A stretch of 64,000 nt of DNA from assembly GCA_002420015.1 (NCBI GenBank), contig DIHF01000054.1, positions 45,279-109,278 on the forward strand, written 5' to 3'. Within the stretch, counting starts at the first letter, position 1, and each line of letters starts with the position of its first letter. This DNA is from Micavibrio sp. UBA5703. GTDB lineage: Bacteria; Pseudomonadota; Alphaproteobacteria; Micavibrionales; Micavibrionaceae. Shown here piece after piece: positions 9,116 to 17,609 of this stretch. Both the position numbers and the translations under genes were made by a program. The notes under the pieces are model-generated. The model saw nothing but the letters and a program-made list of their open reading frames with translations, was not told the origin of the DNA and searched no databases.

Positions 9116-9699
9116 GATTTGCCGCCGAACGGAAACGGGATGACATTATCTGTCATTTCCGTTGTTTGCGTTCCGGCGACAACGCCGAAATCGACGGGCT
9201 CGCCCGCTTCGTTGTCGATGACGCCCACAAATTCCTCGGCGATCAGGGCGTGTGCTCCGGCCTGAATGCACAATATTTCACAAAGTGCTGCGGCCTTCGG
9301 GTCGTGGCTGGCGAAGAAGGCGGTGTTGACCTCCAGCAGATCGCAAAGCCCTTCGAGGTCTTCGGGAATCCCGGCCAGCGTGTCGAACACCAGCGCCTCG
9401 TCGATGCGCTTCTCGCGGGCGTTCTCCAGCCACAGCGGCGCGTAATCCTCGATGATGCGGTCACATTCGATGCCAAGAACTTTCAGCGTCGCCGACGGAT
9501 ACGCGGCGGCCTTTGATATTTCTTTTGCAGCCAGCGCGATGGACAGCAGCGCCGAATCCGGTTGCAGATTGCTGATGGTTTCATGCAGTGCGTATTGCTC
9601 GTCGTCGGCCATCGGCTCCGTCGCCTCCAGCATGTCGCGCACGACCATCGGCACATATAATTTGCTTGTTAAAAGTGCGGAATCTTTTTTGTTCAACAT
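9112..9699 (-). CDS. Orphan protein, unknown function
   Basis: The 195-residue acidic, Ala/Leu-rich protein (starting MLNKKDSALLTSKLY) shows no signal peptide or membrane span and is predicted mainly helical. I recognise no family. It is transcribed toward the HIT gene and away from comM, with about 170 bases separating it from comM. The reading frame has ordinary codon use, so it is probably a real cytosolic protein. Confidence 0.65.
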   Translation of the reverse strand: MLNKKDSALLTSKLYVPMVVRDMLEATEPMADDEQYALHETISNLQPDSALLSIALAAKEISKAAAYPSATLKVLGIECDRIIEDYAPLWLENAREKRIDEALVFDTLAGIPEDLEGLCDLLEVNTAFFASHDPKAAALCEILCIQAGAHALIAEEFVGVIDNEAGEPVDFGVVAGTQTTEMTDNVIPFPFGGKS

Positions 9700-9869
9700 G
9701 GCACACTCCTCTGTCTAATCTATCTAAAAACGCGCCCTCATATCTCCTCTCTTAAACCTAAAAAATGAACAAGTTCTTAACGCGCTTTCCTTTTATTGGG
9801 GCCTGTGCGATAAAAAGGGTGAAAATCCAGTATTTGCAACGTTTTTGATAATTGTGGGGAAAGCGAACC

Positions 9870-11387
9870 ATGGTCGCCCGCGTTAACACCGTCGCCTTTC
9901 AGGGCATCGACGTAAAGCCCGTCGATGTGCAGGTGCAGATTGCCAGCGGCGTGGTCGCGTTCAACATTGTCGGTCTTCCTGATAAAGCCGTGGCGGAGAG
10001 CAAAGAGCGCGTGCGTGCCGCGCTGCATGCGCTGGGTTTGTCGCTTCCGGCCAAGCGGTTGACGGTCAATCTCGCCCCCGCCGATGTGGCGAAGGAAGGA
10101 TCGCATTATGATCTTCCCATCGCGCTCGGGCTGCTGGCGGCGATGGAGATTATCCCGAAGGGCGAGCTTGAGGAATATGTCGTGCTGGGCGAATTGTCGC
10201 TGGATGCGGGTATTCGCGCCGTGACGGGCGTTTTGCCCGCCGCGATGCATGCCGGAGTGAACGATAACAAGCTGATCTGCCCGGAGGCTTGCGGCGGCGA
10301 AGCGGCCTGGGCGGGCGATATCGACATCCTCGCGCCGCGCGATCTGCTCCAGCTCATCAATCACATCAAGGGCACGCAGGTGATGAGCCGCCCCGTTGCG
10401 GCGCTCGGCGATCAGGGGCCTGTGCGCGTACCGGATTTATCCGAAGTAAAGGGACAGGAAACCGCCAAGCGCGCCCTCGAAATTGCGGCGGCGGGCGGGC
10501 ATAATTTATTGATGATCGGCCCGCCGGGCTCAGGCAAGTCGATGATGGCCAGTTGCCTGCCCGGTATTCTGCCGCCGCTTTCGCCGCGCGAGGCGCTCGA
10601 GGTTTCGATGATACACTCGCTGGCCGGGACGCTGCCCGATGGCGGGCTATTGAAATACCGCCCGTTCCGCGATCCGCATCATTCGGCTTCGCTGCCTGCG
10701 CTGATCGGCGGCGGGCACCGCGTCAAGCCGGGGGAAATTTCCCTCGCGCATCACGGCGTTTTATTTCTGGACGAATTGCCCGAGTTCGCGCGCGCCACGC
10801 TTGAATCGCTGCGCCAGCCTTTGGAAACCGGAGAGGCGCTGGTGGCGCGGGTCAATTCGCACGTGACATACCCGGCGCGGTTTCAACTGATCGCGGCGAT
10901 GAACCCGTGCCGCTGTGGCCATCTGGGCGATCCCGATCTTGAATGCACGAAGGTGCCGCGCTGCGCCGCCGATTATCAGGCGAAAATTTCCGGCCCCATG
11001 ATGGACCGCATCGACATGCAGGTCGATGTGCCGGCGGTGAAGGTCGGCGATCTGGGCGCGAGCGCGGGTGAATCTTCCGCCGTTGTCGGTGCACGTGTGG
11101 CAAAGGCGCGCCGGATACAGGAAGAACGCTACGCGCAATTTGAGACAAAGGGATTTACCGTCAACGCCTATGCCGATGGAAAAATCCTGGAGGAAATCGC
11201 GCCGCTGCAGGACGAAGCCAAAACGCTTCTCAACAGAACGATGGAAAGCGCCAAGCTATCGGCGCGGGCATATTTCCGGGTGCTGCGCGTGGCCCGGACG
11301 ATTGCCGATTTGTCCGGCGCGCCGGAGAGTATCGGCAAAACCCATATCGCCGAGGCGCTCAGTTACCGGCGGGTGTCGATCAATTAG
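9870..11387 (+). CDS. comM: YifB/ComM family Mg-chelatase-like AAA+ ATPase
   Basis: ComM is a hexameric helicase that promotes branch migration during natural transformation; YifB homologues occur widely. The 505-residue protein has an N-terminal ChlI-like domain, Walker A GPPGSGKSMMA near residue 217, Walker B in VLFLDELPEF, and the C-terminal Mg_chelatase_C segment ending in HIAEALSYRR. The ATG at 9870 is chosen because GGGGA lies about 9 bases upstream and MVARVNTVAFQG is the family start; a TTG six codons earlier is less likely. It is a single gene followed by a palindromic repeat. Confidence 0.95.
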   Translation: MVARVNTVAFQGIDVKPVDVQVQIASGVVAFNIVGLPDKAVAESKERVRAALHALGLSLPAKRLTVNLAPADVAKEGSHYDLPIALGLLAAMEIIPKGELEEYVVLGELSLDAGIRAVTGVLPAAMHAGVNDNKLICPEACGGEAAWAGDIDILAPRDLLQLINHIKGTQVMSRPVAALGDQGPVRVPDLSEVKGQETAKRALEIAAAGGHNLLMIGPPGSGKSMMASCLPGILPPLSPREALEVSMIHSLAGTLPDGGLLKYRPFRDPHHSASLPALIGGGHRVKPGEISLAHHGVLFLDELPEFARATLESLRQPLETGEALVARVNSHVTYPARFQLIAAMNPCRCGHLGDPDLECTKVPRCAADYQAKISGPMMDRIDMQVDVPAVKVGDLGASAGESSAVVGARVAKARRIQEERYAQFETKGFTVNAYADGKILEEIAPLQDEAKTLLNRTMESAKLSARAYFRVLRVARTIADLSGAPESIGKTHIAEALSYRRVSIN

Positions 11388-11395
11388 GCGTTTTT

Positions 11396-11546
11396 GAACC
11401 ACGGATAAACACAGATGAACGCGGATAACAAAAACACTGCCTTTCCCGCGCAAGCGGGAATCTTGAGTCTTTATTAATCATAGATCCCCGCTTACGCGGG
11501 GAAAGCAGAAAGAAAATCTGCGTCTATCCGTGTTCATCCGTGGTTT
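11396..11546. repeat. Composite palindromic repeat (copy 2) with nested CCCGC palindromes
   Basis: The outer arms AACCACGGATAAACACAGAT (from 11397) and ATCCGTGTTCATCCGTGGTT (ending 11545) are inverted. Inside lie two further dyads, TTTCCCGCGCAAGCGGGAA (11442-11460) and a matching inverted block at 11483-11505, themselves inverted to each other. Two repeat families are therefore nested. The rest of the gap to 11737 is AT-rich and holds no recognisable gene; it probably contains the promoter of the next orphan. Confidence 0.85.
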
Positions 11547-11737
11547 CATATGATTTTTTTCGAATAAAACTTTATTCAACAAAATCAACAACTTAATTGT
11601 AAACAACCACAACAAATATGAAAAATTTCTTGCAGTTTCAAGGTTTTGGAGGCATAAATTTGTAAATATTAAAGGTTTTACGGTAAAATTAACTTATTAA
11701 GAAAAAGAAACATCAACAGTTTCGGGCGGCGTGAGGC

Positions 11738-12847
11738 GTGAGTAAGTTTAACAGTTTCGATAGCAACCTCTTTAACGGCGTTAGTGCTCGTTCTTACGGG
11801 CCGATGGAGTTCAATCCGTTCGCGCAGCAACAGCTTCAGGAAGCGCCGAAAGAAACCATCCTGCAATCGCTGGCTCCTAATAAGAATTTCAAGGTTGAGG
11901 CAAGGCCAGTTGAAAGCGTTGACGCAACACAAAAAAACGTTCAGTCAAATATTGATCCCAAGCAAAAAGCCGCCGATTCTGTTGGCCAGCAATGTGCAAA
12001 TATGAAGGCAGATATAACTGCCACTATCAAAGAGGCGCAAGGCAAGGTCCAAGAGGTAACGAAATCGCTTGGTCTAAATTTCAAAGAAGTTTTTCCTGAT
12101 GAAAGTATGGCTCCGGATAGTTGTGCAGAGTTGGCTTGTCAGGCTATAGCGGGAGCTAATCCTAACGGTGCGGGCTCGCTGGCTAAAATCGCCAAAGTGG
12201 GTAGCAGCATCGACACGATGGCTTTCATCGCAAGCGACAGAAAGCAGTATGCAAGCAGGGAAGAAGCGGAAGCTGCTATTGAGCAGAAGTTGAGAGAAAT
12301 ATCTTCGGCACCTCAGGCAGATTCGCGTGCAATGTTGAAGGCTTCAATGTCTGCCGATGCATCGCCCGAAGATAAAAAATCAGCAGGTTTCGACTGGAAT
12401 AGATTTTTTGATGAGGGGCATAAACTTAAAGACTTGATGTCAATAAATCCGGAGAACCCTCAACCTAAACTGGTTCCTGAATACACCAGAGTTTGCCAGA
12501 TAGAAAATACTGTTGCTGTGGCCACAGCAACAAATATATTCGCCGAAGAAAATACGAACGAAGCACCTGTAGGAATAGATACCCGCGATTTCGATCCAAA
12601 GATGCCATCGAAAGAACTTGAAGAAAAAGTAAAGGGAATGGATCCTGAAGAACAGGGAAAATTCAGGGGGGATTTGGAGTTGGTCAGCCAGTCCCTTGGG
12701 GGGGTTAGTGGCAAACTCAAAGGCATGGATACCAAAACAACCAGCCTTGGCCGCGATGTTAAGGATTTGCTTGCGGAGTTGGAGCAACCAAAACCGCAAT
12801 TCGATCCTCCCACGCCACGCCCCATGGCTATGGGCATGGTGGCTTAA
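11738..12847 (+). CDS. Orphan protein, unknown function
   Basis: The 369-residue protein starts at GTG 11738 and opens MSKFNSFDSNLFNG. It is rich in Gln, Lys, Glu and Ala, lacks a signal peptide and membrane span, and has helical stretches and a Pro-rich tail (QPKPQFDPPTPRP). The upstream 190 bases are strongly AT-rich, unlike neighbouring gaps. No domain was recognised. Compositional style resembles the other orphans of this window at 56409-57632 and 6240-8252. Confidence 0.65.
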   Translation: MSKFNSFDSNLFNGVSARSYGPMEFNPFAQQQLQEAPKETILQSLAPNKNFKVEARPVESVDATQKNVQSNIDPKQKAADSVGQQCANMKADITATIKEAQGKVQEVTKSLGLNFKEVFPDESMAPDSCAELACQAIAGANPNGAGSLAKIAKVGSSIDTMAFIASDRKQYASREEAEAAIEQKLREISSAPQADSRAMLKASMSADASPEDKKSAGFDWNRFFDEGHKLKDLMSINPENPQPKLVPEYTRVCQIENTVAVATATNIFAEENTNEAPVGIDTRDFDPKMPSKELEEKVKGMDPEEQGKFRGDLELVSQSLGGVSGKLKGMDTKTTSLGRDVKDLLAELEQPKPQFDPPTPRPMAMGMVA

Positions 12848-12993
12848 CGAAAGCCGCTTCCTGCGCCTATTTCCATCCTTTTACACAATTACGCTTTGAC
12901 CTGCCCCGGCGGATATTATAAGAAAGGCTCTTTCTGATCGGGGTCATTCCTGCTAGAGTTTCAATAAAATAAAGGTTTACAAGGTTTTAGGCC

Positions 12994-14046
12994 GTGTCTT
13001 ATTCGGATACCATAGAAAGAGCCAACGAATTCGCCAGCGATGCGATCGAGCGTATGCACAAGGAAGGCCTTGCGCCGACGCCGGAAAATTACGAGCTTTG
13101 GTATGTTTACTATGCAGGCCTGAACCCGGAGGTGACGCGGGCCATCGATATCCTTGTCGCCAACAGCCAAAAAATCACCGACATACAATGCCAGGAACTT
13201 CATGCGCGCTACCTAAGCGACAACCGCGAGAACGAGCGCGTGCGCAAGGCCGGATCGGAAATTCAGGCGACCATCAAAGAGGTCAGCTCCATTGTCGAAG
13301 ATGTCAAACAGGCAACATCGGAATACAACGTAACCTTGTCGGATGTAAAAAATCAGCTCTCCGATGATATGGACCCGGAGTCTATCGTCAAGGTCGTGGA
13401 CGATGTATTGTCCAGCACGCAAGGCATGGTGGCGCAAAACGAAAGGCTGGGGGCCGAGCTGAAAAAATCGGCCACGGTCATGCAGCATTTGCAACGGGAA
13501 CTTGATACCGCCCGCAAGGAAGCCCTTACCGACGGCCTGACATCGCTGGCCAACCGCAAGTCGTTCGACACCGAAATACGCCGGATCGCAACAGAGGCGG
13601 TTGAAACCGGAACGGATTTTTCGCTTGTTATGCTCGACATCGACCACTTCAAAAGCTTCAACGACAATTACGGCCACCAGGTCGGCGACCAGGTATTGCG
13701 TCTTGTCGCGCGTGCGCTTATCGATGGCGTAAAAGGCAAGGACGTGGCGGCGCGCTATGGCGGTGAAGAGTTTGCCATCATCCTGCCGGAAACAAGCTTG
13801 CAGGGCGGCCTCAAGGTGGGGGATTCGCTGCGCAAGGCTGTGGCCGGCAAGGACGTCATCAACAAATCGACCGGCGACAAGCTGGGCCGCATCACGCTTT
13901 CGGGCGGCGTGGCGCAGTATATTCCCGGCGAATCAATCGAAGACCTTATCGGCCGCGCCGATAGCGCACTATACGAAGCCAAGAACAAAGGCCGAAACCA
14001 GATCTGCGGTTCGGCCCAGCCCACCCGTAAAAGATTTTCACCCTGA
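12994..14046 (+). CDS. Diguanylate cyclase, GGDEF domain
   Basis: This makes c-di-GMP from two GTP. The 350-residue protein has an N-terminal helical region (with ENYELWYVYYAG at about 27-38), a probable coiled coil at about 80-175, then a complete GGDEF domain from about 180. Active-site motif RYGGEEF is near residue 253, and MLDIDHFKSFND and GHQVGDQ are intact, so it should be active. The inhibitory RxxD I-site is altered to KGKD, suggesting weak product inhibition. No membrane span is present. Translation starts at GTG. The 146-base gap upstream shows nothing clear. Confidence 0.93.
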   Translation: MSYSDTIERANEFASDAIERMHKEGLAPTPENYELWYVYYAGLNPEVTRAIDILVANSQKITDIQCQELHARYLSDNRENERVRKAGSEIQATIKEVSSIVEDVKQATSEYNVTLSDVKNQLSDDMDPESIVKVVDDVLSSTQGMVAQNERLGAELKKSATVMQHLQRELDTARKEALTDGLTSLANRKSFDTEIRRIATEAVETGTDFSLVMLDIDHFKSFNDNYGHQVGDQVLRLVARALIDGVKGKDVAARYGGEEFAIILPETSLQGGLKVGDSLRKAVAGKDVINKSTGDKLGRITLSGGVAQYIPGESIEDLIGRADSALYEAKNKGRNQICGSAQPTRKRFSP

Positions 14047-14088
14047 AAATCAATTGTGTCCCATCGCCAAACCCCCTATCAATAAGCC

Positions 14089-16296
14089 ATGCAGGAAAAC
14101 GCATTGGCGGCTCGTGCCGTAGAACCCGAATATCTTAAAAACCTGAACCCGCCGCAACGCGAAGCGGTCGAGGCGCTGGACGGCCCCGTGCTGGTGCTGG
14201 CGGGCGCAGGGACGGGCAAGACGCGGGTTTTGACGACGCGGCTCTCGCATCTTCTTCATAGCGGCAAGGCATACCCTTCGCAGATTCTTTCCGTCACCTT
14301 CACCAACAAGGCGGCACAGGAAATGAAGCACCGCGTCAGCGGGCTTCTCGGTGGCCAGCCGGTGGAAGGCTGGTGGCTCGGCACGTTTCACTCTCTGGCG
14401 GCGCGGATGCTGCGCGTACATGCGGGGCTTGTCGGGCTTTCGAGCAATTTCACGATTCTCGATCCCGACGATCAGTTGCGCCTTCTGAAGCAAATCATGG
14501 AAGGCGAAAATATCGACACCAAAAAATGGCCGCCCAAAACGATCATCCATTATATTGATCGCTGGAAAGATCGCGGCCTGACACCCGCACAGGTCACGAT
14601 GGACGATGCCGGGGAAGTGGCCGAGGGTAAATTGCTTTTGCTCTACCGCCGTTATCAGGAACGGCTCAAGGGCGTGAATGCCTGCGACTTCGGGGATTTG
14701 CTGCTGCACATGATTACGATTTTGAAAAACCCGGAGCACGCGCAGGTTCTGGCTGATTACCACCGCCGTTTCAAATATATCCTTGTCGATGAATATCAGG
14801 ACACCAACGTTGCGCAGTATCAGTGGCTCAGGCTGCTGGCGCAGGGGTCGAGCAATATATGCTGCGTCGGCGACGACGACCAGTCGATCTACGGCTGGCG
14901 CGGCGCGGAGGTCGGAAATATTTTGCGGTTTGAAAAGGATTTCCCCGGCGCAAAAATAATCCGCCTCGAACAGAATTACCGCTCGACCAACAATATCCTG
15001 AACGCCGCCGCAGGCGTGATTTCCAACAACGAGGGGCGGCTTGGCAAGACGTTGTGGTCCGAAGCGGGGGAGGGCGAAAAAGTTTCCGTCCACGCGCTTT
15101 ACGATGGTCAGGCCGAGGCGCGCTGGGTGGCGGAGGAAATAGAACAGCTCCAGCGCAAAAAATGGGCCTTGCGGCAAATCGCCGTGCTGGTGCGCGCCGG
15201 ATTTCAGACCCGCGAATTCGAGGAACGTTTTATCCAGCTTGGCGTGCCTTATCGTGTGATTGGCGGTCCGCGCTTTTACGAACGCATGGAAATTCGTGAC
15301 GCTCTGGCTTACATGCGCGTTACCGTGCAGCCCGCCGACGATCTGGCGCTGGAGCGCATCATCAATACGCCCAAGCGCGGCATCGGCGATTCCACAGTCC
15401 AAACGCTGTATGCGCATGCCCGCAGCCGGGGGATCAGCCTGCATGATGCGATCCTTGATATTTGCCAAACGGATGAGATGCGGCCCAAGGTCAAGGCCGC
15501 GCTGATGAAAATGATGGACGATTTTTCGCGCTGGCGCTCGCTTGTCGGCGCAGCCCACCATGCGCAGCTTGCCGCGCAGATATTGGATGAATCCGGCTAT
15601 ATGGCGATGTGGCAGGCAGATAAAACGCCCGAAGCGCCCGGACGCCTTGAAAACCTCAAGGAGCTTGTTTCGGGGATGCAGGAATATGAATCGCTTGCGG
15701 AGTTTCTGGAGCATGTCGCATTGGTGCTGGAAAATCAGGAAGGAAACGATGGCGATTTCGTGTCGGTGATGACGCTGCATGGTGCGAAGGGTCTTGAGTT
15801 CGACGCGGTGTTTTTGCCGGGATGGGAAGATGGGTTGTTCCCCTCGCAACGTTCGATGGATGAACACGGCTTGAAGGGGCTGGAAGAAGAACGCCGCCTT
15901 GCCTATGTCGGTATTACGCGGGCGCGCAAGAAGGTTTTTATCTCGTTTGCCTCCAACCGCCGCATGTACGGCAACTGGATCAATTCAATGCCCTCGCGCT
16001 TTGTCGATGAACTGCCTCCCGCCCATGTCGAGGTCACTTCAGAAACGGGCATTCGTGCCGGGCGCTCATCGCACTGGGATTCTTCCGGCTTCAGGCCGGA
16101 GCCAGTAAAACAAACCACGTATGAGCGTAAAGTACAGAGCGCCGAAGGCATTGTATTTTCACGCGGCGATCGCGTCTTTCACGAAAAATTCGGCACCGGA
16201 AAAATCATCAATATCGACGGGCATAAACTGGACATCGCCTTTGAAAAGGGCGGCACCAAGCGCGTGATGGACAGTTTTATTCAGAAGTCAGAGTAA
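14089..16296 (+). CDS. UvrD/PcrA superfamily 1 DNA helicase
   Basis: An ATP-dependent 3'-5' helicase acting in repair and in clearing replication conflicts. The 735-residue protein contains Walker A AGAGTGKT near residue 37, motif II VDEYQDTN near 232, motif III DDDQSIYGWRGA, motif V VMTLHGAKGLEFD and motif VI YVGITRARKK. The C-terminal segment GDRVFHEKFGTGKI is the Tudor-like module found in PcrA/UvrD that contacts RNA polymerase. The family is certain; UvrD versus PcrA naming is not. A hairpin repeat follows the stop. Confidence 0.95.
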   Translation: MQENALAARAVEPEYLKNLNPPQREAVEALDGPVLVLAGAGTGKTRVLTTRLSHLLHSGKAYPSQILSVTFTNKAAQEMKHRVSGLLGGQPVEGWWLGTFHSLAARMLRVHAGLVGLSSNFTILDPDDQLRLLKQIMEGENIDTKKWPPKTIIHYIDRWKDRGLTPAQVTMDDAGEVAEGKLLLLYRRYQERLKGVNACDFGDLLLHMITILKNPEHAQVLADYHRRFKYILVDEYQDTNVAQYQWLRLLAQGSSNICCVGDDDQSIYGWRGAEVGNILRFEKDFPGAKIIRLEQNYRSTNNILNAAAGVISNNEGRLGKTLWSEAGEGEKVSVHALYDGQAEARWVAEEIEQLQRKKWALRQIAVLVRAGFQTREFEERFIQLGVPYRVIGGPRFYERMEIRDALAYMRVTVQPADDLALERIINTPKRGIGDSTVQTLYAHARSRGISLHDAILDICQTDEMRPKVKAALMKMMDDFSRWRSLVGAAHHAQLAAQILDESGYMAMWQADKTPEAPGRLENLKELVSGMQEYESLAEFLEHVALVLENQEGNDGDFVSVMTLHGAKGLEFDAVFLPGWEDGLFPSQRSMDEHGLKGLEEERRLAYVGITRARKKVFISFASNRRMYGNWINSMPSRFVDELPPAHVEVTSETGIRAGRSSHWDSSGFRPEPVKQTTYERKVQSAEGIVFSRGDRVFHEKFGTGKIINIDGHKLDIAFEKGGTKRVMDSFIQKSE

Positions 16297-16403
16297 TATA
16301 GTCTTTCCAATTTGCTTTTGGACATCGTTGCTGCGCTCCTCACGTAGCGTTTTCTACGCATCGTCGCTTGCGCCTTGTCCAAAAACAAATTGGTTCGACT
16401 ATA
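16297..16403. repeat. Long hairpin repeat between convergent genes (copy 1)
   Basis: The outer arms TATAGTCTTTCCAATTTG (from 16297) and CAAATTGGTTCGACTATA (to 16403) pair with few mismatches, continuing through a TTTTGGAC / GTCCAAAA stem. A central apex dyad is CGTAG-CGTTTT-CTACG. It starts one base after the helicase stop and ends before the arsC-family stop, so a two-way terminator role is likely. A related element is at 37347-37488. Confidence 0.8.
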
Positions 16404-16405
16404 AC

Positions 16406-16753
16406 CTAAAAAAGATTCCTCACCGTTTCCGGTGGGCGGCAGATGGCCGCGCCCTTATCCGTGACGACGATGGGGCGCTGGATAAGGACAGGGTTGGCGA
16501 CCATTGCGGCGATCAATTCTTCGCGGCTTAAATCCGGATTGTCGAGGTTCAGTTCTTTGTAGATGGATTCTTTGGCGCGCATCGCTTCGCGTGGCTCAAG
16601 GCCCATTTGATCCAGCAGCGCCGCCAGTTCCTTTTCGGATGGCGTGTCTTGAAGATAATTCACAAGTTCCGGCTCGTATCCCGCCTCCATCAATATCGCC
16701 AGCGTGTTTCGGCAGGTGCCGCAATCGCCGTTATAGTATATTTTAGCCTTCAT
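16406..16753 (-). CDS. ArsC family reductase (glutaredoxin-linked arsenate reductase type)
   Basis: The 115-residue protein matches the glutathione/glutaredoxin-dependent arsenate reductase fold. The catalytic Cys is in NGDCGTCRNTL, and the anion-binding arginines are in QRPIVV and CRPPE. The start at 16753 has AAAGGGG upstream; an open frame begins 8 codons earlier. No ars operon partners are nearby, so the true substrate may be something other than arsenate. It converges with the helicase. Confidence 0.9.
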   Translation of the reverse strand: MKAKIYYNGDCGTCRNTLAILMEAGYEPELVNYLQDTPSEKELAALLDQMGLEPREAMRAKESIYKELNLDNPDLSREELIAAMVANPVLIQRPIVVTDKGAAICRPPETVRNLF

Positions 16754-16844
16754 CGCGGCCCCTTTTTTACTTTTCAACCGGAATCGTCTATTTATAGACT
16801 TTACCTCAGAAGGTAAATAACTATAAAAACCGGAGTTTCAAGTC

Positions 16845-17606
16845 ATGAGCGCAACGAAAGCCGTTTTCACCGTTTCATCGCTGGCGTTTGTCCTGCTGTT
16901 TGGCGGCGGTGTCCTTCTTTATATGAATTTTGGCGATATCGCCAAGAAAATCGCGCAGAAAATCGCCAGTGAAACGCTGGGGGTTACGGTTTCCATCGGC
17001 AAGATCGATGTGGCGCTCAAGGAAAAAACCGTCACGGTTTCAAAGGTCAAGGTCGGCAATCCCGAAGGTTACAAGGGGCCGCACGCCGCTACGATCGAAA
17101 CGATTTACCTCAAGGCCGATACGCTTTCGCAAGCCTTGCTCAGGTTCAACGACATCAGCGTCACGGGATCGGAAGTGTATCTGGAGGTAAGGGAAACCGG
17201 CACCAATTTGACCGACATCAAAAAGACGGTGAACGCAAAAGCGGCAAAGGGTGATAAAGCTGCGCAGCAGATAAAGGTTATTATCGAACGCATGAAGATC
17301 GAGGAAATGCGCGTTCATCCGAGCGTTCTTCTGGCAGGTATTGGCGATATGCAGCCTATTACCTTGCCGCCGATCAAGCTGAATGGAATTGGTGTGAAAG
17401 AAAACGGCGTTCTGGCACGCGAGGCCATTGGCCAGATCTGGCAGAGTATTTCGAGTGAGGTCAGCAAAAGCGCCAACAGCGCCGGGTTCTATCAGGGCGT
17501 TTCGCCGGAGGCGCTTGAGGATATCGGCGTAAGCCAGATCGAAACCTTCAAGGAAAATTTCAAGAAAGACATCGGCAATCTGAAGAAAAGCATTTTCGGC
17601 GAATAA
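16845..17606 (+). CDS. AsmA-like inner-membrane anchored protein
   Basis: The 253-residue protein has an N-terminal membrane anchor (about residues 8-27). The following segment, ETLGVTVSIGKIDVALKEK and VTVSKVKVGNP, is characteristic of the N-terminal part of AsmA/DUF748-type periplasmic lipid-transport or envelope proteins. It is much shorter than classical AsmA, so it is a small family member. The C-terminal part is a helical, lysine-rich tail. Transcribed alone, convergent with the MATE gene. Family assignment is moderate. Confidence 0.75.
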   Translation: MSATKAVFTVSSLAFVLLFGGGVLLYMNFGDIAKKIAQKIASETLGVTVSIGKIDVALKEKTVTVSKVKVGNPEGYKGPHAATIETIYLKADTLSQALLRFNDISVTGSEVYLEVRETGTNLTDIKKTVNAKAAKGDKAAQQIKVIIERMKIEEMRVHPSVLLAGIGDMQPITLPPIKLNGIGVKENGVLAREAIGQIWQSISSEVSKSANSAGFYQGVSPEALEDIGVSQIETFKENFKKDIGNLKKSIFGE

Positions 17607-17609
17607 GCG

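Noticed and set aside
14050..15867. 605-codon open frame antisense to the helicase
   Set aside because: The helicase motifs on the + strand are complete; the antisense product is His/Arg-rich noise.
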